Source: Eubacterium sp.
GTDB taxonomy: Bacteria; Bacillota; Clostridia; Lachnospirales; Lachnospiraceae
Reading direction: 5' to 3'
DNA: 64,000 nt
Assembly (NCBI GenBank): GCA_017938215.1
Contig: JAGBBZ010000017.1
Coordinates: forward strand, 19,300 to 83,299
Part shown: positions 26,362 through 35,561 of the stretch, in pieces
Layout of the letters: every line of letters starts with the position of its first letter
Numbering within the stretch: position 1 is the stretch's first letter
Notes under the pieces: generated by a model
Told to the model about the DNA's origin: nothing
The model's database searches: none
What the model saw: only the letters and a program-made list of their open reading frames with translations
Position numbers and translations under genes: made by a program

Positions 26362-26787
26362 GTGAAGAGTGTGTTAGGGAAACTGATTCAAAAAGAGTTT
26401 GGGAGAAATAAATATAAAATGTATTGTGATAAGCTGGAGCAAAAAGAATGTATGGATATTTTTTGTGATATTTATTTTGATTTGATAAAAGTATCTGAGG
26501 AAAAACGGAGTGCCAAATTGGTGCACTTGTTAAAAACAGTTCAGCTTTCTGTAAAAATCAGTCAGATATTTTTGTACATCACAGTTGCGTATGCATTGGC
26601 GGCGATACGATTAGTGACCATGTCATTGACGGTGGAGTACAAAGTGTGTGCCATCATATTATTAACAAGCGTGTACATTTATAAGTTTGTCGAGTATATA
26701 AAAAATCGATATTGCACCCGGGATGTGCGACTGGTTTTAATTTATAAAACAGCATTGTTTCATTTACTATCAGACGAAGGAAAATAG
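26362..26787 (+). CDS. Small membrane protein of unknown function
   Basis: A 141-residue protein that I do not recognise. A charged N-terminal half (~1-60) is followed by two hydrophobic helices, about residues 60-80 (SQIFLYITVAYALAAIRLV) and 90-110 (VCAIILLTSVYIYKFVEYI), and a short C-terminal tail. The GTG at 26362 is chosen because AAGGAG at 26349-26354 is correctly spaced (7 bases); an upstream in-frame GTG at 26314 lies in the hairpin region. It is 7 bases upstream of the chromate-family transporter gene and is probably in its operon. Partnership with the transporter is inferred from position only. Confidence 0.65.
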   Translation: MKSVLGKLIQKEFGRNKYKMYCDKLEQKECMDIFCDIYFDLIKVSEEKRSAKLVHLLKTVQLSVKISQIFLYITVAYALAAIRLVTMSLTVEYKVCAIILLTSVYIYKFVEYIKNRYCTRDVRLVLIYKTALFHLLSDEGK

Positions 26788-26794
26788 AAAAAAT

Positions 26795-28237
26795 ATGAAA
26801 AAACAGTTAGGACTAATTGTATCTATGCTCAAGGTCGGAGTAATCGGCTTTGGTGGAGGAAATGCATTGATTCCTGTAATACAACAGGAAGTAGTAGAAG
26901 AAAATAAGTATATTACTCAGGAAGAGTACGAAAAGGATATTGTAGCTGCGACACTGACGCCGGGAGCACTTCCTGTAGAGATTGCGTCAGGCGTAGGAAA
27001 ACAGATGTGTGGCATGAAAGGAATGATTCTTGGTGGTGTTTTGATGGCATTTCCGGGAGCACTTATTACCGTACTGCTAATGGCTGGAATGAGCATGGTA
27101 AGTGATCAAGTGTTATCTCAGATTCAATATGCATCTATTGGAATAACAGCATTTATCATGTGTCTGCTGACGGAATATATTCGAGGAACGTTTGAACAAT
27201 ATAAAGGGCGACCAAAGACAACGGGAAAAGCATTTTTAGTCTGTCTTGCGGTGTTTCTTTTAACGGCAGGGAAGAATTTGTATCGAATTTTTCAGATTGA
27301 TGCGACACCGATATTTAGTATTTCTACAATAGACATGCTTGCAATTGCCTTTTTCGGAATATTGGTGACGGATTGTAAGTTCACGTGGCAAAATTTGTTA
27401 CCTGCAGGAATTATATCTGGTATTTACCTACTTTGTATTGGAAAAGCGGGTGTGATAGATAATGACATCGTGACATGGGTGATTCGTGTGGTTATGATTG
27501 TTATGTCTGTTTATAGTTTGAAGAAAAGTCGCGTGAAGAAAATGAAAAGATCAAAAAAACTATTATTTCCATTGATTAAGGAAACGACGATATGGCTTGT
27601 CTTCGCGATGCTATGCAGTATTCCGGCTATCGTTTTGGTAGGTGGCGAAACGATTGTTTTCGTGGTAAAAGGATTGTTTTCTTCTTTGATTTCATTTGGC
27701 GGGGGAGATGCGTATCTGACCATTGCAGATGGATTGTTTGTGCCGGATTACATAGATGAAACTACCTTTTATAATAATTTAGTACTTTTAGTAAATGTTT
27801 TACCTGGTTCGATTTTGTGTAAAACATTGTCGGGAGTCGGATATGCTTATGGCATGGAAGTTGTAGGAAATCAGATGGCTGGTTTTTCTATGGCACTTTC
27901 CGGTTTTGTATGCAGTGTGGCTGCCTCCTGTGGCGTATTTGGTGTTGTGTATCATTTGTATGAGTACTTGGAAGGAATTGAAATTTTTATCAATATAAAA
28001 AAATCCATAAAAGTAATTGTGTCCGGCATGCTTATGACGGTAATGAGTGGTTTGATCCAAAGTTGTATGTCCATTGGAAAGAACGCATCATATCCATGGT
28101 TCACAATTTTGCTTATGGTGTTTGCAATATATGGACTAAACGTATTTTTGTTTCGGAAAGCAAAATGTAAAAATCTAGTTCTGATTGGCATGAGTTTAGT
28201 ATTGTCAATGGGGATTTGCAATGTGATGGGAATCTGA
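26795..28237 (+). CDS. chrA: Chromate transporter family protein, two fused CHR domains
   Basis: A 480-residue membrane protein with two CHR halves. The first has LKVGVIGFGGGNALIPV and ATLTPGALPVEIA; the second has LISFGGGDAYLTIADGLF and NVLPGSILCKTLSGVGYAYG. The fused long form is proposed to extrude chromate or other oxyanions, but many clostridial members have no tested substrate. Ten to twelve hydrophobic helices are visible. The ribosome site is weak (AAGGAA). It is separated by 7 bases from the gene before and 17 from the surface-protein gene after, so it is inside an operon. The role in that operon is unclear. Confidence 0.88.
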   Translation: MKKQLGLIVSMLKVGVIGFGGGNALIPVIQQEVVEENKYITQEEYEKDIVAATLTPGALPVEIASGVGKQMCGMKGMILGGVLMAFPGALITVLLMAGMSMVSDQVLSQIQYASIGITAFIMCLLTEYIRGTFEQYKGRPKTTGKAFLVCLAVFLLTAGKNLYRIFQIDATPIFSISTIDMLAIAFFGILVTDCKFTWQNLLPAGIISGIYLLCIGKAGVIDNDIVTWVIRVVMIVMSVYSLKKSRVKKMKRSKKLLFPLIKETTIWLVFAMLCSIPAIVLVGGETIVFVVKGLFSSLISFGGGDAYLTIADGLFVPDYIDETTFYNNLVLLVNVLPGSILCKTLSGVGYAYGMEVVGNQMAGFSMALSGFVCSVAASCGVFGVVYHLYEYLEGIEIFINIKKSIKVIVSGMLMTVMSGLIQSCMSIGKNASYPWFTILLMVFAIYGLNVFLFRKAKCKNLVLIGMSLVLSMGICNVMGI

Positions 28238-28254
28238 AAGGAAGGCGTGATACT

Positions 28255-31200
28255 ATGAAGGAGAAATTGATCAAATTTTTATCAAAAATTGGTAAAAAGC
28301 ACAAAAAACTTGTTGTACCAATTATGGCATTGATGGTTGTTTTTCTTACAATTTACCATGCAATTCGTAAGTTTTTCTTTGATGTAAGATATCACAAGGC
28401 TCGAATGAGAACTTTGACAGCTTTGACATCATTGGCTGTGGTATTTGCGTTAATTGTTTTACCATCATTGGCGGAACAAGGGGGAGAAAACGAAGAAATT
28501 GTATATGTAGAAGAAGGAGCAGAACAAACACCAAGTGAGGATGTGAAGGAGCAGACCGGGGAACTTGCAGTGGAAGAAGCTCCCAATGAAGAAGCTAAGT
28601 CACAAGAAGTTGTGACAGAAGAGAAAGCGACAGAAGGTACACCAGAAAATACGATGGAGAAGGTGCCAGAAGAGCTTGCAAAGACTCAGGATGATGAAAA
28701 TGAGATTGCATATATTGAAGAGGAAGTGGAAAAGGAAAATGACGATGATTCCATTACGTATGAGGAGACAAAAACACCGGAAAAACGTGTGGAATCTAGT
28801 ATCCGTACATATAAAGAGACAAAAAATGACACGCCTCTAACAATTACCAATCCCTCATTGAGCTTAGATAAATCTGGGACAATAAATGCAACCTATGGAA
28901 AAATTGCAGAAGCGGATGCGGATATTACCGTGACCGCAACGGCAGGAGATGCAGAGGGAACTACTACGTTTGAATATTTGTGGAAAGTAAAGGATGAATC
29001 ATCAGCAGAGGCGGTGAATGCGTCTGGTGAAAATAATAAAGCGACGTATTCCGTGCCAAGAGATATCGCTGCCGGAACCTATGAGTTTTCTTGTGTGGTA
29101 ACAGCAACACGCTCCCTGGGTGGAAAAGTGGCAAGTGTTAAGGAAACCAGCGATTCTGTTACTGTGCAAGTAGATCGAGCACCATTACAGCAGACATTGA
29201 AGGATACACCGAAGGAAGTACTTTCTTATGATTTGTCAGATGTGTATTACGATGGAAAGGCACATGGAATTGGTGCTACAAAGACAAGTGCGTACGATGG
29301 AATTGGTGAAATTACTGTTACATATGAAGATGGTGAAGGGGAGAAGAGTCAGGAGAAACCAAAAAAAGTTGGTGATTATACGGTTACCGTGACGGTGGCG
29401 CAGGGTGTAAATTATGAAGCCGCTTCGGATGCGGTTACTTTGGGAACCTTGACCATTAAATATTGGAAACCAGAGGGAACATATTCAATTGATGGAAAAG
29501 TAAGTGGCACAGACAAAGAGTCAAAGGAATGGTACAAAGAGAGTGTTATGATTTGTCCACCAAGTGGTTGTTTGATTTCGAAAACACAGAGCGATTTTGC
29601 GGAGTCTCTTGTATATGCCGAAGGCAAACACTCTGTGGACAAAGTATACTTCCAGAAAAATCCAGAAGGATATATATCGGAACCAGTTGTTTTAGAGAAG
29701 GAAATTAATATCGATACAACAGAGCCAACGGTATCGATTGAGTTTGAGGCGGATGCAGTAAAAAGCGTATTGTATCGAATGACAGGAAGTGGAAGCGCAT
29801 TCCGTGAGAATCAGAAGGTATCGGTTACGGCAGAAGATGGTGCAAGTGGGGTAAAAGCGATTTATTATTATTCCACAACCGAGGGTGCTGTGGACTATCG
29901 AAATATCAGTGATAGTCAGTGGAAAACATATGAAGAGTTTAATATTACAGCAACAAAAGCGGAAAGTACCAATTATTACATTTACGCCAAAGCAGTGGAT
30001 TATGCTGGAAACATTGGTTATGCTTCCAATGAGGATGTAGTGTTAGATAGTGTTGCACCAGAGTATTCTGTGGATGGCAATGTGATTAGTAGTGATAAAA
30101 AATACGTTGCCGATGAAAAAACATTGAAAGTAACAGATGCAAATTTGGCAACAATCAGTGTAAAACGAGCAGATTCAGCGGATGCCGATAGCTCAGCAGC
30201 AAGTGATGTGCTTCCAGCATATGACATTATCGAGAAGGATGGGACAAAATCGGCGACAGTAAGTCTCCCGGCGCCAAAGGATACTGGTGGCGTGTACAAA
30301 TATTTTGTGACAGCATATGATGCCAGTGGAAACTCTGCTGGAATTGCTATTGTCATGGTGGATCCAGTGTCGGATGTGACAGTGACAGAACTTCGTTTTG
30401 CGGATCAGGTGTATGGCTATGAGGATGATAGCATTGATGCAGCAAGTTTTACATGTACGAAGGCTGCCGGTTATACTGAGCCAACGGAGCCTAACATAAC
30501 AAGTGTTGAGATTTTACAGACGGAAGGAACGGATTATGAGGCATTTACGGTTGTGGATGGAACGAAGATAAAACCGGTAAATCGCCTGCATGCAGGTTCC
30601 TATACCGCGAAGGTGAGAATTCATTATAATGAGGATTCTACGATTTTGAGCACTTGCTCAATCAAAGTGGAAAAAGCTCAGTTAAATGCGGAATATCGTG
30701 GACAAGATGTGTGGTATAACACAATGAATCCAGATTTTTCAAACTACATTTATATCACAGGATTCAAGTACGATGAATCGCCAAGTAATCCGGAAAATAT
30801 GCCATATGAGTACATTGCCCCTGTGATTACAAACTTTACTGGTCCTGCGGTGGAACTTGGTGTTCATAAGATGACATTGGGTGGTGGTTTGGCGTCGGAT
30901 TACGAATTTGCATATACAGATGGGTATATGCGTATACTAAGACGTGAAAGCGATCGTTATTCCATTCATGGAACGAAGGGAAGTTTGTTGGCGGATGAGG
31001 ACAATGCATATTGGTACACAGATGCTGAGATTTCAATTGTTCCGGATGAGGGCTATATGCTTTCACAAGATGATACAGATTCGGAATCCTTTACAGAACA
31101 AGGCTTTGTTTTGGATGCAGATGTGCAGAAGACAACGTTCCAATTCTTTGTGAAAAATATTGCAACGGGTGAAATTTCACAAGCGATGTTGTTTACTTAC

Positions 31201-33579
31201 GGAAAGGATTCTACGTATCCGGAAGGTGAAATTGTATTGAAGGAAAGTGGTGTTCGTTCTTTCTTGAATACGGTTACTTTTGGAAATTTCTTCACGGACA
31301 CAGTAACAGGAACAATTAATGCAAAGGATGACATGAGTGACATTACTTCTGTTCAATATTGTGTAAGTAGTACACCGTTAGATGATACAGCGATTCGTAC
31401 TTATAACAATTGGGTGGATGGAGATAGTTTCCATATTACGCCAGGTGAGGCAGAGACTTCATATGTATATGCTAAGATTGTAAATGGTGCAGGTCTTGTC
31501 ACATATGTATCTACGGATGAAGTGGTATTCGATACCAAAGCGCCGGATATTACTGGTGTATCCAATGAAGCAACATATATTGCTGAAAAGAAAGATATTG
31601 TAGTGAAAGATGAGTATCTTGCGGAAGTTACGTTGTATGAGGGCACGGATGTCAGTGGCGAAGGAGTGAAACAAGCCATTGATGCTAGTGGAAAAACAGC
31701 GACATTTTCTGTATCAGCAGCAGATGAGGCGAAAACATATACAGTTGTAGCTGTGGATGGTACCGGAAATAAGTCTCAGGTGATATTTTCCTTGACGAAG
31801 CCTGTGTACGAGGTGTCTATGGAAGATAAGGAATTGCCAACGGTAGTATATGGTTATGAAAAAGCACCATCGGTTGTACTTGATGTAGTAAATACTGGTA
31901 ATGCAGAAATTCTTCCATCCGATATCAACATCGGAAATGATAAGCAGTTTACATTGATTCAGAATGCAGATCATTCTTATGAGATTGCAGCAGTCAAGGG
32001 CTTGCCAGCGGGCGAATATTCTACAAAAATTACTGTTTACTATAATGGAATGAACAAAGTAAATGCAAATTATTCGTTGACAGTAAAGAAAGGGGTGCTG
32101 ACAGCAACCTATAAGGGGGAAGAAGTTAAATACAATATGACTCCGGATGTTCAGAGTAAGGTAGAAGTGGCTGGCTTTGTCAATGGAGAGACGCCGGAGA
32201 CAGCTGCTGGTTATGAGACCCCAACCGTAGAATTTGCAGGAAAAGCGACAGAGACACAAGTACTTGTACCGAAAAATGGAAAAGCTGACAATTATGACTT
32301 TGAATATGTGAAAGGGGTTCTTTCGGTAACACGAAATGCAGCATCACAAGGTGGGAATGGTCAGTACACAATTCAGGGAACAAAGACGGAAAGTGGTTGG
32401 TATAACTCGGATATAACCATTACTCCAAATGCGGGATATGCGTTGTGTGACAGCGAGGATTCTGATAAAGAATTGGAGGCAATTGTACTTACTGAGGACA
32501 CCGATGATGGTCGTAAAGAGTTTTATGTGCGTAACAAAACGACAGGAGAAGTATACAAAAAGACCGTCTTTGTATACATGAAGGATGTTGTGAATCCAGT
32601 TGTTACGGGTGTGGATAATGGGGCTGAATATTCGGATGGAGAGAAAACCGTGACAGTGACAGATGCATATTTAGCAAGTGTTACTGTAAATGGAACTCCT
32701 CAAGTTGTGTCAGAAGGAAGTGCTACTTTCACATTGGCAGCGAAGAATAATTCGACAGTATACGTAGTGGTAGCAAGAGACCGTGCAGGAAATACGGTTG
32801 ATAAGACAGTAATTATGAATAAGAATAATATTTCTTCTACGGACAACAAGACGGAGGATAGTACTGATTTGAATACCGATTCAGCTGGAAAGATCAGCAA
32901 GAAAGCAGTTATTGTTTCTGGTGCTCCGACGGCGGGGATAACAAGTTCTGCTGCAGATGTGGCAAAGGCTGTACTTGATGCCGACGAATTGAAGCAAGTG
33001 GCAAGTGGAAAAAATGTGGATATTACATTGAAGGTTCGTAATATTGATAACACGGTAAGTCAGAGCGAAAAAGAACTGATTATTGCCAATCTTCAAGGAT
33101 ATACCTTGGGACAGTATTTGGATTTATCCGTATTCAAGAGTGTAAATGGAGGTGCTGAGAAGCAGGTTTCGAATTTGAACAAAAACATTTCCATTACGTT
33201 GAATATACCAGATAGTTTGTTGAACACCGATTCGTCAAAGCGGAGAGAGTTTGCAATGCTCCGTGTCCACAATGGCGAGGTTTCGTTCTTGGGAGATCAG
33301 GATTCTGTAGCGAATACCATTACGGTATTTTCTAAGAAATTCTCTACGTATGCATTGGTGTACAAAGACGTCAAAGGAGATGGAGATAACAGCAAAGTGA
33401 AAGCGTCTACAGGTGGTAAGAAGAATGGTGGTTCCACTGGTGGCGGGGGAAGTTCATCTCCAGCTACAGGTGACAGCGCACCGATTATTCCGATGATAAT
33501 TGTATTGGCAATTTCATTTGTGGGAATCATAACAATTATAGCAGTAAAAACAAAAATGAGAAGGAAAGAAGCAAAATGA
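28255..33579 (+). CDS. Giant repetitive cell-surface protein with SPATG sorting-like signal
   Basis: A 1774-residue surface protein. Two hydrophobic segments occur near the N-terminus (~19-35 and ~55-72; the second resembles a signal peptide, and ATG 28405 could be its start). An acidic Glu-rich region (~75-190) follows. The body holds Ig/MBG-like modules; three homologous ~75-residue Y-S/T-I-x-G modules start near residues 410, 902 and 1371. A Ser/Gly linker leads to SPATGD (1735-1740), a hydrophobic helix and a MRRKEAK tail, a sortase-type wall anchor variant. AAAGGAAGG precedes ATG 28255. It probably acts in adhesion or binding; the ligand is unknown. The stop overlaps the next gene's ATG. 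Confidence 0.8.
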   Translation: MKEKLIKFLSKIGKKHKKLVVPIMALMVVFLTIYHAIRKFFFDVRYHKARMRTLTALTSLAVVFALIVLPSLAEQGGENEEIVYVEEGAEQTPSEDVKEQTGELAVEEAPNEEAKSQEVVTEEKATEGTPENTMEKVPEELAKTQDDENEIAYIEEEVEKENDDDSITYEETKTPEKRVESSIRTYKETKNDTPLTITNPSLSLDKSGTINATYGKIAEADADITVTATAGDAEGTTTFEYLWKVKDESSAEAVNASGENNKATYSVPRDIAAGTYEFSCVVTATRSLGGKVASVKETSDSVTVQVDRAPLQQTLKDTPKEVLSYDLSDVYYDGKAHGIGATKTSAYDGIGEITVTYEDGEGEKSQEKPKKVGDYTVTVTVAQGVNYEAASDAVTLGTLTIKYWKPEGTYSIDGKVSGTDKESKEWYKESVMICPPSGCLISKTQSDFAESLVYAEGKHSVDKVYFQKNPEGYISEPVVLEKEINIDTTEPTVSIEFEADAVKSVLYRMTGSGSAFRENQKVSVTAEDGASGVKAIYYYSTTEGAVDYRNISDSQWKTYEEFNITATKAESTNYYIYAKAVDYAGNIGYASNEDVVLDSVAPEYSVDGNVISSDKKYVADEKTLKVTDANLATISVKRADSADADSSAASDVLPAYDIIEKDGTKSATVSLPAPKDTGGVYKYFVTAYDASGNSAGIAIVMVDPVSDVTVTELRFADQVYGYEDDSIDAASFTCTKAAGYTEPTEPNITSVEILQTEGTDYEAFTVVDGTKIKPVNRLHAGSYTAKVRIHYNEDSTILSTCSIKVEKAQLNAEYRGQDVWYNTMNPDFSNYIYITGFKYDESPSNPENMPYEYIAPVITNFTGPAVELGVHKMTLGGGLASDYEFAYTDGYMRILRRESDRYSIHGTKGSLLADEDNAYWYTDAEISIVPDEGYMLSQDDTDSESFTEQGFVLDADVQKTTFQFFVKNIATGEISQAMLFTYGKDSTYPEGEIVLKESGVRSFLNTVTFGNFFTDTVTGTINAKDDMSDITSVQYCVSSTPLDDTAIRTYNNWVDGDSFHITPGEAETSYVYAKIVNGAGLVTYVSTDEVVFDTKAPDITGVSNEATYIAEKKDIVVKDEYLAEVTLYEGTDVSGEGVKQAIDASGKTATFSVSAADEAKTYTVVAVDGTGNKSQVIFSLTKPVYEVSMEDKELPTVVYGYEKAPSVVLDVVNTGNAEILPSDINIGNDKQFTLIQNADHSYEIAAVKGLPAGEYSTKITVYYNGMNKVNANYSLTVKKGVLTATYKGEEVKYNMTPDVQSKVEVAGFVNGETPETAAGYETPTVEFAGKATETQVLVPKNGKADNYDFEYVKGVLSVTRNAASQGGNGQYTIQGTKTESGWYNSDITITPNAGYALCDSEDSDKELEAIVLTEDTDDGRKEFYVRNKTTGEVYKKTVFVYMKDVVNPVVTGVDNGAEYSDGEKTVTVTDAYLASVTVNGTPQVVSEGSATFTLAAKNNSTVYVVVARDRAGNTVDKTVIMNKNNISSTDNKTEDSTDLNTDSAGKISKKAVIVSGAPTAGITSSAADVAKAVLDADELKQVASGKNVDITLKVRNIDNTVSQSEKELIIANLQGYTLGQYLDLSVFKSVNGGAEKQVSNLNKNISITLNIPDSLLNTDSSKRREFAMLRVHNGEVSFLGDQDSVANTITVFSKKFSTYALVYKDVKGDGDNSKVKASTGGKKNGGSTGGGGSSSPATGDSAPIIPMIIVLAISFVGIITIIAVKTKMRRKEAK

Positions 33580-34253
33580 AGCGTACCAGACTAAAAGACA
33601 GAGACCTTCCTGATTATACGCGGGGAGAAGAAATATTCAACATGGTGTCCCACATTGTGGGTGGTGCACTGGCAATCGCAGCATTGACACTTTGTGTAAT
33701 CTTTTCTGCGTTAAAAGGAGATCCGTGGAGTGTCGTAGCTTCGGCAATATACGGAGCAACAATGGTTGTTTTGTATACGATGTCTAGTATTTACCATGGA
33801 CTGAAATCCGAGACGGCGAAAAAAGTGTTTCAGATTATTGATCATTGCACGATATATTTCGTTATTGCAGGAACCTATACGCCGATTACATTGGCTGGCT
33901 TGCGGATAGAACATCCAGCCATTGCATTCGTAATATTTGGCATTGTATGGGCATGTTGTCTGGGAGCAGCGACATTTACGGCAATTGATCTGGAACGATA
34001 CAAAAAGATGGCGATGATATGCTATCTTGGAATGGGATGGTGTATTATTTTCTTCATCAAACCAACCATTGAAGTGCTTGGATTCGGAGGAATGGTTTAC
34101 CTGATTACAGGTGGACTAGCCTACACCATCGGTGCAGTTTTGTATGGAGTAGGGAAAAGAAAACGATATTTTCATTCGTTATTCCATTTATTTGTTATCG
34201 CAGGAAGTGTTCTTCATTTCTTTATGATATTATTTTATGTTATTTTGTCGTGA
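33576..34253 (+). CDS. trhA: Hemolysin III / PAQR family membrane protein
   Basis: A 225-residue seven-helix membrane protein of the hemolysin III (TrhA, PAQR-like) family. Motifs are NMVSHIVGGALA, SSIYHGL, the conserved FQIIDHCTIYFVIAGTYTPI, and the C-terminal YFHSLFHLFVIAGSVLHF, whose Ser/His/Asp residues form the family's metal site. Despite the name, bacterial members are linked to membrane lipid homeostasis rather than proven toxins. The ATG at 33576 overlaps the surface-protein stop (ATGA), so translation is coupled. It closes the 26362-34253 operon; a 12-bp hairpin overlaps its stop codon. Confidence 0.92.
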   Translation: MKRTRLKDRDLPDYTRGEEIFNMVSHIVGGALAIAALTLCVIFSALKGDPWSVVASAIYGATMVVLYTMSSIYHGLKSETAKKVFQIIDHCTIYFVIAGTYTPITLAGLRIEHPAIAFVIFGIVWACCLGAATFTAIDLERYKKMAMICYLGMGWCIIFFIKPTIEVLGFGGMVYLITGGLAYTIGAVLYGVGKRKRYFHSLFHLFVIAGSVLHFFMILFYVILS

Positions 34254-34277
34254 CTGTCTGTAATGCAGACAGTCGCG
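34249..34277. repeat. Hairpin overlapping the hemolysin III stop codon
   Basis: CGTGACTGTCTG (34249-34260) pairs with CAGACAGTCGCG (34266-34277), 12 bp with one G-U and a 5-base loop. There is no U-tract after it. It may be an RNA-processing or stability element between the operon and fabV. Confidence 0.5.
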
Positions 34278-34317
34278 AGGAAAATATATGTGTGAAAGCC
34301 ACAGGAAGGAGAGAATC

Positions 34318-35475
34318 ATGGTAGTAGAACCAAAAGTAAAAGGCTTTATATGTACAACAGCACATCCAAAGGGATGCGAGGAGAGTGTGAAGCGACAGAT
34401 TGAATATACAAAAAAGAAGGGGACAGTAGAGGGACCGAAAAAGGTACTTGTAATCGGCTCTTCCACAGGGTACGGTTTGGCCTCTCGTATTGCTGTTACT
34501 TATGGATATGGAGCGGATACTATTGGAGTAGCCTTTGAGCGTGAGTCAAATGGAAAACGTACAGCAACGGCTGGTTGGTATAATACAATGGCGTTTGAGA
34601 AGTTTGCAAAAGAGGATGGATATTATGCGAAATCATTCAATGGTGATGGATTCTCCAAGCAGATGAAAGAAGAGGTAATCGCGTGTATCAAAGAGGACTT
34701 TGGACAGGTGGATATGATTGTGTATAGCATGGCGGCACCAAGACGTACGATGGAAGATGGAACAACGGTTACATCCGTATTAAAAACAGTAGGCGAGCCA
34801 TTTACGAACAAAACCATTGACTTGAGAAATAATGAGATTAAAGAAGTGACAGTGCCAGAAGCGAATGAAGAAGAAATTCGGGCAACAATCCAGGTAATGG
34901 GTGGTGAAGATTGGAAAGAATGGATCCGCGCGATGCATGATGCTGGTGTTATCAAAGAAGGAGCCGTAACATTAGCCTATTCTTACATTGGTCCGGTTGT
35001 AACTCATGCGATTTACAAAGACGGAAGCATTGGACAAGCGAAGAATCATTTGTATGATACTTCAGTGGAGCTGACAAAAGAATTTGCGGACATCGGTTTG
35101 AAGGCATACATATCCGTTAATAAAGCGTTGGTAACACAGTCTAGTGCAGCGATTCCAATCGTTCCTTTGTACATTTCTCTTCTTTACAAAGTTATGAAAG
35201 AAGCTGGATTGCATGAAGGTTGTATTGAGCAGATGGATCGCTTATTCCGTGATAAGATTACGGGAGAAGTGGAGACGGATGAAGAAGGCAGAATTCGTTT
35301 GGATGATTATGAAATGAAAGATGAAATTCAGAAAAAAATTTCAGAAATCTGGGATTCTGTGGATTCTGAATCCATTCAGGAATTGGGCGATATCAAAGGA
35401 TATTGGGACGAGTTCTACAATATGTTTGGTTTCGGTTATGACAATGTAGACTATACAGAGAATGTAGAAATCTAG
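34318..35475 (+). CDS. fabV: Trans-2-enoyl-CoA/ACP reductase FabV (TER type)
   Basis: A 385-residue NAD(P)H-dependent enoyl reductase of the FabV/TER family, which reduces trans-2-enoyl-ACP or enoyl-CoA. The start MVVEPKVKGFICTTAHPKGC is diagnostic. The nucleotide-binding loop is VIGSSTGYGLASRIA, and the catalytic pair is Tyr233 and Lys242 in a Y-x8-K arrangement. The C-terminal helix-rich region RLDDYEMKDEIQ is also usual. ATG 34318 follows AAGGAG by 6-7 bases; the upstream in-frame ATG has no such site. It may serve fatty-acid synthesis or crotonyl-CoA reduction; the window does not decide. Confidence 0.95.
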   Translation: MVVEPKVKGFICTTAHPKGCEESVKRQIEYTKKKGTVEGPKKVLVIGSSTGYGLASRIAVTYGYGADTIGVAFERESNGKRTATAGWYNTMAFEKFAKEDGYYAKSFNGDGFSKQMKEEVIACIKEDFGQVDMIVYSMAAPRRTMEDGTTVTSVLKTVGEPFTNKTIDLRNNEIKEVTVPEANEEEIRATIQVMGGEDWKEWIRAMHDAGVIKEGAVTLAYSYIGPVVTHAIYKDGSIGQAKNHLYDTSVELTKEFADIGLKAYISVNKALVTQSSAAIPIVPLYISLLYKVMKEAGLHEGCIEQMDRLFRDKITGEVETDEEGRIRLDDYEMKDEIQKKISEIWDSVDSESIQELGDIKGYWDEFYNMFGFGYDNVDYTENVEI

Positions 35476-35484
35476 TTGAAAAAA

Positions 35485-35530
35485 ACACTCATATAAGATA
35501 TACTAATCTTATATGAGTGTGAGATTTTCG
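35485..35530 (+). terminator. Strong hairpin after fabV
   Basis: ACACTCATATAAGAT (35485-35499) and ATCTTATATGAGTGT (35506-35520) form a perfect 15-bp stem with a 6-base loop, followed by GAGATTTTC. The plus-strand U-tract is weak, while A-runs before it would give a good U-tract on the minus strand. Confidence 0.65.
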
Positions 35531-35561
35531 GGATTATCAATCTACGGATTGGAGGGGTGCC

